64,000 nucleotides of DNA from Schistosoma haematobium. Lineage: Eukaryota > Platyhelminthes > Trematoda > Strigeidida > Schistosomatidae. Positions 45,003 through 56,637 of this stretch are shown in pieces. Below the pieces are notes generated by a model. That model was given only the letters and a program-made list of their open reading frames with translations, made no database searches and was not told the DNA's origin. Position numbers and translations under genes: made by a program. The stretch's first letter is position 1. Every line of letters begins with the position of its first letter. The stretch spans positions 30,586,616 to 30,650,615 of the forward strand of contig NC_067196.1 in assembly GCF_000699445.3 (NCBI RefSeq), written 5' to 3'.

Positions 45003-45560
45003 GTTGAGATCATGAATCAATTGAAGCTAGACTATCATGGAAAACCTGCAAGCACTGAACAGCCCCTTCGTTTTATTGTGAGACTCCTCAGCAGTGCGCA
45101 TTCACTATCCCGCCCACGGAATTCAAACCCAGGACTTATCGGTCTCTCGCATGTGAACGCTTAACTTATAGATCACTGTGTTAATGTCCAACTTCAACTA
45201 ATCCACGAAATTGAGCGACAAATTCACCATTGTCATCAGTGAATTACTATCTCACAATACACTCGATTGAACTCCATTGGTCACTGCTTTTCACTAGAAC
45301 TCCAGAATATACACCTTGATGCCAGTCACTAGTGAGCATATGTTGATTAGTATCAGAAGGGGTTTTTGTGTATATTCTAGTAATTTTAATAGTTGGATGC
45401 CGGCTCAGTGGTCTAGAGATTAAGCGTTCTCGTGCAAGATTGATAGGTCCTGAGTTCGAATCTCATGAGGCGGGATCTTGGATGCGTCCAGTGTTTTCAG
45501 GTTTTCCATGGTGATCTATCTTCAATTGACTCATGATCTCAACTATTGATGTATACTAAA
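45003..45560. mobile_element. Composite hammerhead SINE
   Basis: Antisense arm (TAGTTGAGATCATGAATC), antisense hammerhead (about 45050-45098; CTGAGGA kept, GAAG for GAAA), antisense tRNA-like part (complement of GAATTCAAACCC near 45120), the 'actcgattgaactccattggtcactgc' middle shared with 24963-25463, the family end block 'atcagaaggggtttttgtg', a sense tRNA-like part (TGCCGGCTCAGTGGTCTAGAG; B-box-like GAGTTCGAATC), a deleted sense hammerhead (only GTCCAGTG left) and a sense arm. Its length, about 555 bp, and internal end block suggest two units joined. Confidence 0.75.
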
Positions 45561-45619
45561 TATTTAAAATATCTAATTTATGGATAACTTATACTATATA
45601 ATTAACAAAATATAAATGA

Positions 45620-45839
45620 GATCATGAATTAATTGATGTTAGGCCATCGTTGGAAACCTGGAAGCACTGGACGGCCGTTTCGTCCTAGTATGGGACTCCT
45701 CAGCCACATCCACGTTCCTGTACCCAACGGGATTCGAACCCAGGACCTACTGGCTTCTAGGTTTCCAACGGTGGTCTAACACCAATTAGTTCATGATCTC
45801 AACCAAAAAAACTTAACAATCTCCACAACCCCCATACTG
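45620..45839 (-). mobile_element. Hammerhead SINE with intact antisense core
   Basis: A 220-bp element between exact 13-bp duplications AAAATATAAATGA (45607-45619 and 45840-45852). It has an antisense arm, an antisense hammerhead (45664-45707), an antisense B box (complement of GGGATTCGAACCC, about 45730) and a sense arm (TTCTAGGTTTCCAACGGTGG) with the tail 'aatctccacaacccccatactg'. The arms share the private change GTTGGAAACC / GGTTTCCAAC, so they have been kept complementary or were copied from one another. Confidence 0.85.
45664..45707 (-). ncRNA. Hammerhead core, consensus, eroded helix I
   Basis: Minus strand: CTGAGGA, stem II GTCC / CATACTA / GGAC, GAAA, CGGCCGTC with the full ACGGCCGT palindrome and a GTC triplet, then CAGTGC. 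The catalytic part equals the family consensus. The 5' strand of helix I reads GTGG in place of CACTG, so helix I pairs poorly. Confidence 0.8.
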
Positions 45840-45852
45840 AAAATATAAATGA

Positions 45853-46235
45853 ATTGTAAATCTGTATCAGAATCACATTTACTCTATAATACCAAATATG
45901 ATTTTTTTAAAAATAATATATGTCTATTTAAATCCCTTGTCACATTATAATCTCTCTTGTTTTTAAAAAAGAACTACATAAAATATTTACTGAATATTAT
46001 AATACACCATTTAAATCAAAAATGTCAAATAACAGAATTACTCCATAAAAACAACCAAAAAAAATAACTATCATTTTTATGAGTTCGTTTATGTATTCTG
46101 TTTATCGATACTCGTTATTTTAGTTTGGCAAAAAAAAGAGAACTAAAATGAGTGAATCATATGATTATCGTTTGTTTCGATAAAATAATAATAAGCTAAT
46201 TCATTGTTGTATTAGTTACTTGAATTTTCATGTCG
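45853..46235. other. No feature recognised
   Basis: AT-rich spacer; nothing assigned. Confidence 0.5.
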
Positions 46236-46239
46236 ATGT

Positions 46240-46460
46240 TTAGGACTGCAAAATTGATCAATCTCTTATTGATATATGTGTATCATATGCGGAAGATTTA
46301 GCTAAGTGGATAACATGATAGCGTTTGTAGCGAATGGTATTGATTTCAAGTCCTAGAGTAAACATTAACACTAGAATGCAGGTGTACTCAGTTGATTAGT
46401 CTCTAATAAAACGAAATACACGTCTTGAACTCCACTGCTAGCCATCATCCATCTTTGTAT
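46240..46460 (+). mobile_element. Sm-alpha repeat with antisense tail in front
   Basis: Begins with the complemented Sm-alpha tail (TTTAGGACTGCAAAATTGATC, 'ctcttattgatatatgtg', to about 46295), then a sense copy: 'tagctaagtggataacatgatagcg', B-box position ATTTCAAGTCC, and a decayed hammerhead (TTGATTAGTC, ACGAAATACACGTC). Same fold-back layout as 32965-33415. Confidence 0.75.
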
Positions 46461-46887
46461 TGATTATAAGCTAATTTTAGTATAATTCTATGCCATAAAA
46501 CTTTAAATATCATTCATTTACTTACTGAATTAAAAACTGCTTTTAGTTGGAAATTATTTATTTACCGGAACGAAACATTTATTGTTCAATTTTAGTGAAC
46601 ATTTAGAGTTACGTATAATTTAAAAGATTTGACTTTGAGCCCGAGTCAGAACAATGTTTATTGAGATTATTCTTCCATCTACAATCTACTGATTTACTTG
46701 AATGATTAAAATTACATCATCGAAATTTTAACAAGAATTTTTAGGATAGTAAAGTACAAAAATAAATTCCGTCATCATTTTCATTAATCACTTTTAAACT
46801 CAAGAATTTTAGTTTCACAATGATGATATTTCTAGAGATACTTATAATAATCCCGTAATATAATCATTTATGAAACAAAGGATTTTA

Positions 46888-47065
46888 TTACAAGAAAGAG
46901 GTTTTTGTGGATACTATAGTAATTTAATAATTGAGTTCATGAGTCAACTGAAGTTATATCACCATGGAAAACATGGAAGCACTGGACGACCGTCTCATCC
47001 TATTGTGGGACTCCTCAGTAGTGCTTATCCACGATCCTGTCCCGTGGGGTCCGAACCCAGGACCT
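46888..47065 (-). mobile_element. Hammerhead SINE, antisense copy with full 5' end block
   Basis: Exact 9-bp duplication AGGATTTTA (46879-46887 and 47066-47074) around 178 bp. It starts with the family end block 'aagaaagaggtttttgtggatactatagtaat', runs through an antisense arm and a hammerhead (about 46978-47025; minus strand CTGAGGA intact, GAGA for GAAA) and ends at an antisense B-box region (GTCCGAACCCAGGACC). The sense arm is missing, so this is one half of the fold-back. Confidence 0.8.
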
Positions 47066-47074
47066 AGGATTTTA

Positions 47075-49990
47075 GTCTTAACTGACGTTGTCTTAGGACT
47101 GAAAAAAGTCTTTCAGTAAACTTGAGACATTATTTTGTGTTAATTTCAGATAGTAAACACTTGAAATTATTTTCAAAATAAATAGTTTGATGTTAATTGT
47201 AGTAAGTTGAGTGAAAATAAAACTTTAAAAACCATAAAACTGATAAAACAATTATGTCACTTTTGATTTATAGGAATGCAGTGCTGAAGAAAATGATCAT
47301 GAAGTTTAAGTGTATCACTCTCTTTTTAATGTGTAATTTACTCATCAAAATTGATCATATTTGGTTAACATTAAAACATTATTGTACATTATATATTTTA
47401 TGTTATTCCAAGTAAACTTATTTTAAACGAGCTAAGAGTTTGAATATGAATTTCTATTGCTCTATTAACATCCGAAAATGATATTATAGATCAACATAAT
47501 TAATTAAACTAATGCTCAATTAAAAGGTTCAGGAAAATTAGTTGAATTTTGTCATTAAATGTTATCATCTAAGTAGTCATTGAAAACCATAAGGCTCTGT
47601 ACAACAGTTTTATTTACGCAATGAGATAATTAATCAGTCAATAAAAATATCCACCTTTAACAAATCACAGTGCTTTCATTTTAAAAATATTATTAAATTG
47701 CTCAAAAGTCATTATCACTGAAATTAATAATAGATCATTTCAAGAGACGTTATGGTCAGTAAAGATTGGCTATATCGATAATTAGCTAGTTCTTCACCAA
47801 TCACATTGATTTATACCAACAAAATCAAGGGTTTAATTACGTTGAAACTCAAAATGACTAATGTTAAGTCAGTGATTTAGATACTGCCCCTTTGAAACGA
47901 AACCTGAAGGCCTTGGCTTTAATCTCTATCGAGCAGCGTTGATTAATAGTCCAAAAGTAGAATGAAACAGTTACTCAGTACCCACTGATTTTTAATGGTC
48001 TTCAAGTTGATATTAGTTTACGACAAAATCCTACACTAAAAAATTAAATTAACAATTTCATGAGTCGACTGAAATCAAACATGTACACTACTTGAGGCTG
48101 TCACAGTAGCCCAAAAAGTTAAGGGTTTGTATGTGAGATAGAAGGCTCCGGATTCATTGCTCGATGTGGTCCTGGACACATACTATGAAGATTGATGCAT
48201 AATGAAAACTATGAAAATTTTATAATCTTCACAAAACCCATACACTGATAATAAATAAAAGTAAATAAACAAATTAATTTTCTCGCATTGCGAGTTGGTT
48301 GTGGATTGATAAATTTTCAGCCTACGTATCAGTTTTTGAACAAATATTTTGACATCATCTATGGTTACCAGTGGAGCACAAAACACTTGGCATGTTACGC
48401 TTAAGAGTCTTCAACTCTACACTCATTAATGATAATATATGATGAAATTTCTCTTTAAAACTATTGCACAACTAATAATGATGAGGAACACTTTTTAGCC
48501 ACTCACAAATAATGTGAACGTTAGATATAAACGAACATTATCTTTTGACAATTTTTCGGATCAATTTTTCTACTGTCTTCCTTTTTGCCATCTACCATAA
48601 AGTAATAAGGCAGTTTAATTGTTTGATATTTTTACTAACTTTACAATCATTGTATGATCATTTAGCTTCTGTACTTTTTATTTATATTCCATTGCCGTGT
48701 CTCCACTTTAGATTTTATTCAAAATGAATCCGTTACTTGATTCTGAAATGTTATTGGTCTTCTATTCACTATAATTGTAATCTACAATGGTGCACAGTAA
48801 TTGTAACAATTTTAAAATAGGGCTTTCGTTACATATACTTTTAGTTATTATGCCAACAAAAGCTTACATCAGTGTTATAACGATAACACTAAGCATGAGA
48901 CGAAAATGGTTACTGATACTTGGATGATTGTGGTACCGCTAGTCTTACTGGAGAGAAAGTAAACTTTTGACAACATAAAAAACTAGACAAATAACCTAGC
49001 AGGAACCAGACAGTAAAAAATTTCCCCTTTATTTATGCTGACTAAAATCCGTTATATAATTTGGTCATTAAACTAAGTGATTTAACATTAGTTTCTGAAG
49101 TTAGTCAATAATAGACGTTTATATCCGAAGAATACAATATTTTAGATGTAAGTTATTTCTCTGTTAGAATCGATGAAACTGTAAACTCTTTTAAGTTCTT
49201 GCGTTTTATTTAAAGAGTATAGACAAACTAGGTCGACTAAAAGTCACTAAATATTCATGAATGCCTTGAATTATATAAAATTGAATTCTCGATAACACTT
49301 TCCTGCTTTCGACCATCTGAAAAACACGCTGGATAAGTAAAGAATAAAACTATACGAATTTTCACCTTACCAGATAGTAGCATTTTACAGTTTGTTCATA
49401 ATCAACTTCTCTACTAATAAATCTGTCTCATGGGTTGCGTGATTTTTATGAATCTGCTACGTGTTGTTTCATCACTGGATATCCCTTGGGTATTAATTAC
49501 ATGACCAAAAAACAATCACCAAACAATCACAGCTACAGACCATAAAAACGTTTCATGAATCAACTTGATGTATAGTGAGTCAAGTCTATTAAAGTTGTTT
49601 GTTTCACAGGGAATTATGTTCAGTGTGCCATGGATAGTTTGTATTCGGGTGATGTTTTTAACATTATTGATAAGTTGAAAACACAATGAATTTCAATTCT
49701 CTCAAAACTATGAATGTATCTCACTGGAAGTTGTCGACTAAACCTAAACCCATAGTTTCCTACCGACAGCCTCCACTCACCTAACATCAAAAAATTATCA
49801 CTATTAAAAGTAATTTTAACAAAAATTACATTTACTTCATTACAAATCATAACTATTGGCAAATTTATCAAAAACATGTTTTCAAGCAGCGTTTACTCAT
49901 TAGATTCACAAGTTCGATGAACAAATCAAGTTGCAGTTTTCTTCACACGAGTTTTATTTTAATTTATTCCATCTAAATATCACAAAATAC
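47075..49990. other. No gene; faint SINE relics
   Basis: AT-rich. Faint relics: an antisense hammerhead SINE piece near 47578-47635 (CATTGAAAACCATAAGGCTC), a tRNA-SINE-like piece at about 47865-48000 (GAACGA-like spacing, 'aaagtagaatgaaacagttactcag'), and a third at about 48050-48245 with a sense tRNA-like patch and the family tail 'aatcttcacaaaacccatac'. No host coding frame recognised; the 85-codon minus frame at 49620-49877 has no domain. Confidence 0.45.
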
Positions 49991-50004
49991 CAAAATAAAC
50001 AAAG

Positions 50005-50385
50005 ATGAACAGTGGCTAACAGTAGAATTCAGGACGTGCGATTCATCCTATTTCGGACTCGTCAGCTGGATGTATCTTTTGTATTTTGTATCTGTTTTGA
50101 GTCAAGATTACAAAACCACGTTGGAGATGACATTTTTAAGTTACATAAAATAAACTGTAAATACTTGATTTCTGAATTTTAGATTTTTAAAAAATTACAT
50201 CCGTCCCAAATAGGACGAAACGCGCGTCCTGGCTTCCACTGCTATCCACTATCCATCTTTGCTTAAAAAGCTCACAGGATCCTCACAGGATACACATATG
50301 CCAGTAAGAGACTGATCAGTTGCAGTCCTAAATAACAATGGGAAGATACAAATAAAACAACACCAATTGAATTTATTTCATTGTT
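50005..50385. repeat. Sm-alpha inverted pair
   Basis: The antisense half (about 50000-50078) keeps, on the minus strand, CTGACGA, stem II GTCC / GGAT and CGCACGTC with GAAT for GAAA. The sense half (about 50199-50385) reads CATCC directly followed by GTCCCAAATAGGACGAAACG: exactly the AGCTGATGA of the ribozyme is missing. It continues with CGCGTCCTGG, 'ttccactgctatccactatccatctttgctt' and the tail to 'aacaacaccaattgaa'. The sense half shows the full ACGCGCGT palindrome. Confidence 0.8.
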
Positions 50386-50399
50386 TATTTGTTTTTAAA

Positions 50400-51110
50400 A
50401 AGTTGATATCAGTACTTTAGCATTCAATCTCAATACCTTAAGCAGATAAAAGAGAAAAGGAGTAATATTCCATTAGATTGTAGTATAATTGAAAATAAAA
50501 TCGATTTCAGAAAACTTTTTTTCAATCCATTAAAGTAAATTATAGTTTACTACTTAAATAAAATTAATATAAGTTAAGTAATGATTAATTAATACTATTA
50601 CGCAACCCTTATTTATTTCTGGTTTAAAGTGATTTTTCTTCTTATAAAACTATACTGACAAATGGGATAAGATTTTAAGATATTCTGTTTTGTAGCAAAC
50701 CATTACTTAAAAAATTTAATTCGTTGGTCCTTTTCTTGTATAAGCTAATCAATACATTACTTCTAATACTTTTTTTCGGAAACAGATGAAATATAGTTAA
50801 TTCAAAAGTCATTAGTAACATTCTCTATTCAAGTACTGGCGGTAAAACAAGTGGGTTAACAAATTACACAAGTCTCAATACTATGGTTATAATTTCTGTA
50901 GAAGTTATGAATATACATTGTTAATAACTATCTATTTCTAATAAAATGTTGGTTTAAAATTGCTTGATTATAAATGTTTCTCAAATTGACGCTAGTTAGA
51001 GATGAAAACTAACTTGAAACTTTAAAATAATGTTCCTATATGAAAACTCTTCAACAACATACTACTAACAGATCATCTCTCCTTGTTATATTAATTGCTC
51101 TTCAATAATG
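50400..51110. other. No feature recognised
   Basis: AT-rich spacer; nothing assigned. Confidence 0.5.
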
Positions 51111-51121
51111 CGAAACCAAGC

Positions 51122-51159
51122 ATCACTATCTATCTACTATCTATCTATCTATCTATCTA

Positions 51160-51203
<44 letters not shown>
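51122..51203. repeat. (TATC)n-(AT)n compound microsatellite
   Basis: About ten TATC units (51127-51163), one interrupted, run straight into an AT tract ending near 51203. Confidence 0.95.
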
Positions 51204-51204
<1 letters not shown>

Positions 51205-51717
51205 CAAAATGATTCAATGGTTATCTTCATCCTGTGGTTTTATTGAATTTAAATTATTTTATCATTCATTTCCTTTATTTTAATGATTCACTACTTCTTT
51301 ATTGCATAATATAATCTGCAAAACGTAGTAATGTAAAAATTTTCGGCTAAAGTAAAAAGAGACAGACAGAAAAGAGAAAAAAACAATGTGTTTAAGTAAG
51401 ATGCGTTTCTTTGTTATTGACATTTGACATAAATAACTTGTTTAGAAAAGCAAACAACTGACATTTTGAATGATGATATTGTATGTACTACGTTTTACAT
51501 GACATTGACTTTCTTTTGTATGGTGGTGGATTATTTCTATGCCTATTTATTTACTTATAATTTATATGGGATTGATATTGTTTAATATCAGTTGGGAATA
51601 TATGAATTATCGTAATTTAATGTATTACCCTGTTCATTGTTATATCATTTTATAAAATTCTATTCGTAATGCTAATCAAAACATGATATTTGTATATATT
51701 TAACTATCGTACAACTG

Positions 51718-51805
51718 TAGCGAATAAGGACACAAGTAGGGACAATCGAATTTATTTGAGTACAAAATTACAGAACTGAAATCTGAGAACAATATAGTAA
51801 ATACT
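51718..51805 (+). repeat. Dispersed repeat D, 5' fragment
   Basis: Matches the first 85 bp of repeat D: 'gaataaggacacaagtagggacaatcgaatttatttgag', then 'caaaattacagaac' and 'tagtaaatactt'. Truncated afterwards. Confidence 0.6.
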
Positions 51806-52144
51806 TAATTAGGATTTTCGACACTGTATCATTATTGGAAGAAAAAAAGATGATGTTAACTTAAAGACAAAATATTTTATAATAGATTCCAGACAGTGTT
51901 CATTGATATTACGATCCAATTAACCAAAAAATATTTGTTTACCCCCTTAGCAATTCATTATATACACAAACAAATAGTTTATTTTCTCGATATACGATTA
52001 GTCTTTTCGTCATTTTTCGTCTTCTGACCGCCATCCAATCTGTGACTGTGCGTAGGTATGATGGTTAAAATATCATTTTGTTTATCAAAATCATTCAAGT
52101 ATTTTATCAAATTAGTTGTTTTATCATAACGTTAAAAATGAGAG

Positions 52145-52625
52145 TCTAGAAGATTTGTAGATATTATAATAATTTAATAGTTGAATTCATGAGTCAATTG
52201 AAGCTAGACCACAATTAAAAACTTGGAAGCACTGAAAGGTCGTTTCATTCAAGTATGGGACTCTTCAACAGCGCCCATCAACGATACCGCAAAAGGGACA
52301 CGAAGCCAGAACCTTCAGTTCCACAAGAAGACACTTAACCTCCAGACCACCGAATCGGGATCGGACGGTGTTAATATCTGATTCAGACAATGGATGAAGG
52401 GTTGCTCATGACCATTGATTGATCGAAGATATACATTAACATAGTTGGATCCCGAGCCAGTGGTCTAGAGGTTAAGTGTTCTAGCATGATACCAAAGCTA
52501 CTGGCTTCGAGCCCCGTGTGCGGCATTGTTGATGAGAACCACTGAGGAGTCCTATACTAGAACAAAACGGCCGTCTAATGCTTTCAAGTTTTCAATGGTG
52601 GTCTAGCTTACATTGACTTGTGAAT
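52145..52625. mobile_element. Composite hammerhead SINE, old
   Basis: Antisense end block and arm (52145-52220), antisense hammerhead (about 52232-52278; minus strand TTGAAGA, GAAA), antisense tRNA-like part (complement of AGACCACCGAATCGGG), a short middle, sense tRNA-like part (CCAGTGGTCTAGAGGTTAAG; B box GGCTTCGAGCC), sense hammerhead (about 52540-52586; ACTGAGGAGTCC kept, AAAA for GAAA, CGGCCGTC kept) and a sense arm ending near 'gaattcaacttta'. No clear target duplication. Confidence 0.75.
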
Positions 52626-52639
52626 TCAACTTTAATAAA

Positions 52640-54725
52640 AAGGAACTTACAAATAAATAGTTTTTTTAAACTGATGAACAATTTCCTCTTGCTTTGCCCA
52701 ACAGAAAAATTTACCCACAAAGTTTATATATGATACTATCTACTAAGATTATATAACTAGACTACAAAAAATAACTTTTAGTTAAGATATTCAAGTTAGA
52801 ATGGTCTGAATGTTTGTAACAAACCGTCATACTCCTTCTATAAGCAACTGAACAATGTCATATCATTTTGTTGGGTAACAAGGAAAATATTGTACGTTTG
52901 ATATGCATTACATAGAAATTGACATTTTACTCATGATAGTATTGGTAGTTATTCCTAAGAAATAATTGAATTTATCTTTTGAAATGTTTGAAAAATACAC
53001 TAAAAGTAACTTGATTTTCATGTACACATTTCAATTTACCTCATGTTATTCACACATTAGTATGTAATAAAAGTAACTGCCTATAACAAATAATATTAAC
53101 TAGTATGTGAATTTCATCTGGGAACTTCAGTAATAAAAATTTTTTTCAAAAATGTGTTCATGGGAAATTTTCTTAAACGGATTAAGCTAGCACTGAATGA
53201 ATTATACACAAATAACTTGATTTACTATGGTGATTGTATCATTTTAATATAGTAAATTTTCATTGTCTACCATGAGTATATTAATATTATTGTTATTCTT
53301 TCTGTTACATATTAGCATGATCTATTCACATTCTATGGAGTAGATTTCTCACCTGACGATTAATCATAAATTACTTTAAAATTGATTGTATTCTGGCTTC
53401 CGGTATTCAGTTTACATTAATCATCATTGTAAATAAAAAAAGTAGCGAATTAAAAATCTATCTATAATTCATTTTTTATGAGAGTTATATTAATGTCTCT
53501 AAGGCTTATTACTATTATTATTATCATTACTACCGCTTATGATTATAATGCACTCCAACATAGTACTTTAGTGAAAATATATATTACAGTACTACTGATG
53601 GTTTCCTGTATTATGAGATCTTCACTAACACTGATTTTATGTTAGATGAGCGAATAGATTTTAAAAAGAAAAAAAATTATCACATACGCCATCTTGAAAG
53701 AGAAAAAAAGGTAATAATTAATTGATTAATTTCCCAAATTATTCTTTTTATCATTACATGGAGATTATACTTATAGACAACAAAGAAGAAAAAAAACGAT
53801 TATCAGACATAAAGAATTTTAATTGAACATAATTAATGCAGATCAGTTTAGTTTGTCTTAGTTTTTTCTCGGAAAAAAAATTACATAACATTGTCGGTGT
53901 TTCAACTTTTCAAAATAGAATTTTAATAAATTCACTATAGAAATATAAAATTATATTTCAGGTATATAGTTCCTTTGATCATCATCTTGAAGAGAGTAAG
54001 AAAATTATTATAATGATATGCTTACCGACTCATATTTCAATTGTATTTACTAGTTATATTGTTGTTGTGTTTTATTGCCTAAAGTAAAATTTTGAGAATA
54101 CATGTATTTCATTTGATATAGATTTTACAAAAAAAATCACTGTTGACATGGTAACAGTTTGAAACACCATTCTATAAAATAATACTCATGAAAGATTATT
54201 ACATATTTTGGTAAAATTAAAATTCTAGGTTTACAACACTATAAAATATTAGGGAAACTTCACTAACAGTTAAAGAATATAATCTTTTTGTGTAAGACTT
54301 AAAGGTATATTACTCACTTTCCTGATCAACAGTTTAGATATAAACTTCAGTACCATAATATAAAGAAAATATAAATGTAGCTTATTTATGTTTTTTTATC
54401 TTATCTTTTAATTCATACATAATTGTTTCCCTTGACTTGTTCAATATACAAGTCAGAATTAAGTTTAATATTATTTGTATTCACTTTGAACTCAGTCACG
54501 ATTCCCTGATCCTGATTTTTTTATTTCACTTCCTCGTAACAACAATAGCTATCTCATATTAATTCAAAATTAAAATCCTAGTGAATTTGTTTGATTTTCA
54601 TGCATAAAGTAAATAGAATATTTCTTCATAAGGAAAATAACTCACAAGTTTCTACGGTCACTTGTGTTTTATAATTTATGGAGATTTTTTACTGCTTCAC
54701 CTTGTTAATCAACAAATTTTTTTAT
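52640..54725. other. No gene recognised
   Basis: AT-rich unique-looking sequence; nothing assigned. Confidence 0.5.
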
Positions 54726-54729
54726 GAAT

Positions 54730-54985
54730 ATAAGGTTGTGGAGATTGTTAAATTTCATTTGCGATTGTGAACCGATCAATGTTAGACCACCATTAAAAAA
54801 TTAGGAGCACTGGATCGCCGTTTCGTCCCAACATGGGACTCCTCAGCAGTGTCCGTCAACAAGACCGCACAGTGAAGTCGAAACCAGAACCTTTAATCTC
54901 GCGTGAACACAACTTTTAGACCACTGAGTCGGGATTCAACGGTGTTAATGTCTAATTTCAACCAATCCATGATACTGTCATTATT
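54730..54985 (-). mobile_element. Hammerhead SINE, antisense, intact ribozyme
   Basis: Starts with the family end block 'aaggttgtggagattgtta', antisense arm (TTGTGAACCGATCAATG), antisense hammerhead 54807-54852, antisense tRNA-like part (complement of GAAGTCGAAACC, and TTAGACCACTGAGTCGGG near 54914-54935), ending near 'ttcaaccaatccatga'. It is the antisense equivalent of the arm-less start of 38065. No sense arm. The frames on both strands at 54893-55133 run out of it and are not genes. Confidence 0.8.
54807..54852 (-). ncRNA. Hammerhead ribozyme, core intact
   Basis: Minus strand: ACACTG, CTGAGGA, stem II GTCCC / ATGTT / GGGAC (five pairs, one more than the consensus), GAAA, CGGCGATC with an ATC triplet, then CAGTGC. 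Helix I pairs at 5 of 6. Helix III ACGGCGAT is a broken palindrome. Confidence 0.8.
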
Positions 54986-54999
54986 GTTATCATTATATT

Positions 55000-56170
55000 C
55001 AAAAAGATTTTTCGCACTACTATTTATCCTGTTTAGTTTAACCAAATTCAAGATTTTTGTGATTCTAAAAGTATACATTGTTGATACTTTAAAAGTAATT
55101 TTCAGTTTTTGTATCGACTGCTGGTATATCTGACTTTAATATCGTTAAATTGAAGGTTAAATTAAGTGTTTGCTTCTTCAATGGAAAATTTATTTACTGA
55201 ACAACTTAGTATAGAAAAATATACAACTTTGGACTGGTCTATAATCGATTAACTTAATATGATTTCTAGTAATTGCAGTAAATGCTACTTAGTATTAATA
55301 GTGTCAATGTAAAGAGTTTCTTATTACTGATGCTAACTGAATTTGAGACTATCCCTATATAAACAGAAATTCTGATTAGTGTGCATTAAACAATCGGTTA
55401 ATGATAATATATACTTGAAGAATCTATATAAACACAGAATTACTACGGTATCAGCCAGACTAGAGTAAATTAATTTCAGCTAAAACAGTATATATTCTTT
55501 AAAGTAGTACACCTAATAAATAATAATATCTAGTAAGCATATGACTAGATATTGTTCTTTACTCTGTAAATCACTAGAAAACCTGAATAAAATTGTTCGG
55601 CTTTACTTGCTTTTAATTTGGTTTCCCAGCCATCAGATGTCATTTTTATATTCCTTTTTATAATTTTAATCAGTAAAACAATGAACATTGAGCCATCTTT
55701 AGTATTTCTAATATTGCAAAATATAGCAAACCTTTTTTATCAACAATGTAACCAACGACTACAACTACTAACAGTAACATCACATTTTTCCACTGCTATA
55801 TCGAATATACTTTGAAATTAAGTAACTTCCTAATGGAAAAACAAAATATATAACTGATCGTCGCAAGTATACAGTTATTGTTTATACTTTTAGAAGGACA
55901 AGAATGAGTTAATCAGCAACGGATGCCTTACGTCGTTCAATATTAAGATATTACGGAATAAGACAACTATTTGCTTTCGTTCACTGTATTATTTTTTATG
56001 TAACGTTAACGTTATATTCTATCAAATCATTGAATGAAGTGGTAGAATACACTAATACTAAATAAAAAGAACTAAAATTAAGAAACTAATATTCACAAAA
56101 GTAATTCATAAATTATAAAACTATCGAAATTACAGTAGGCCAAATGGATGAAAAAAAATTTTTTAGGTTA
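55000..56170. other. No gene recognised
   Basis: AT-rich; the 65-codon plus frame at 55618-55815 is hydrophobic with no recognised family. Confidence 0.5.
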
Positions 56171-56183
56171 ATGTAATTTTGTT

Positions 56184-56637
56184 GTTGATTGAGATCCTGA
56201 ACCAACTGATGTTAGACCACCATTGAAAACCTGGAAGCACTGGACGGCCGTTTTGTTCTATTGTAAGACTCCTCGAGAGTGTGCATCCACGATCTTGCTA
56301 TTCACTATTGACTAGCTTTGTGAGAGAATTCTCGGAGTTCTAATGAAAAGCCGTGACCAGTGGAGCTAATTCATTTCGATACAGGTATCTACCTCAGTAC
56401 AATGGAAGACGAATTGGTTGAGGTTAAACACTAACACCATTGAATGCCGACTCAGTGGTCTAGTTGGTTAAGCGCCTGGCGAGAGACTGATAGGTTCCAG
56501 GTTCGAATCTCGTGGGGTGCAGGATCGTGGATGCCCACTAGTGAGAAGTCCCATACTAGGACGAAACGGCCATCCAGTGCTTCCAGGTTTTCCATGGTGG
56601 TCTAGTTTCAATCGAATCATGATTTCAATCAAAGTAC
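56184..56637 (+). mobile_element. Composite hammerhead SINE, sense orientation
   Basis: A 454-bp unit with 8-bp flanking repeats ATTTTGTT (56176-56183 and 56638-56645). It has an antisense arm and antisense hammerhead remnant (to about 56290), the complemented middle, then a sense tRNA-like promoter (CTCAGTGGTCTAGTTGGTTAAGC, B box GGTTCGAATCT near 56501-56511), a sense hammerhead (about 56536-56580; GAAA and GTCC/GGAC kept, GTGAGAA for CTGAGGA, ATC triplet) and a sense arm. Its first 279 bp are the inverted copy of 57359-57637. Confidence 0.8.
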
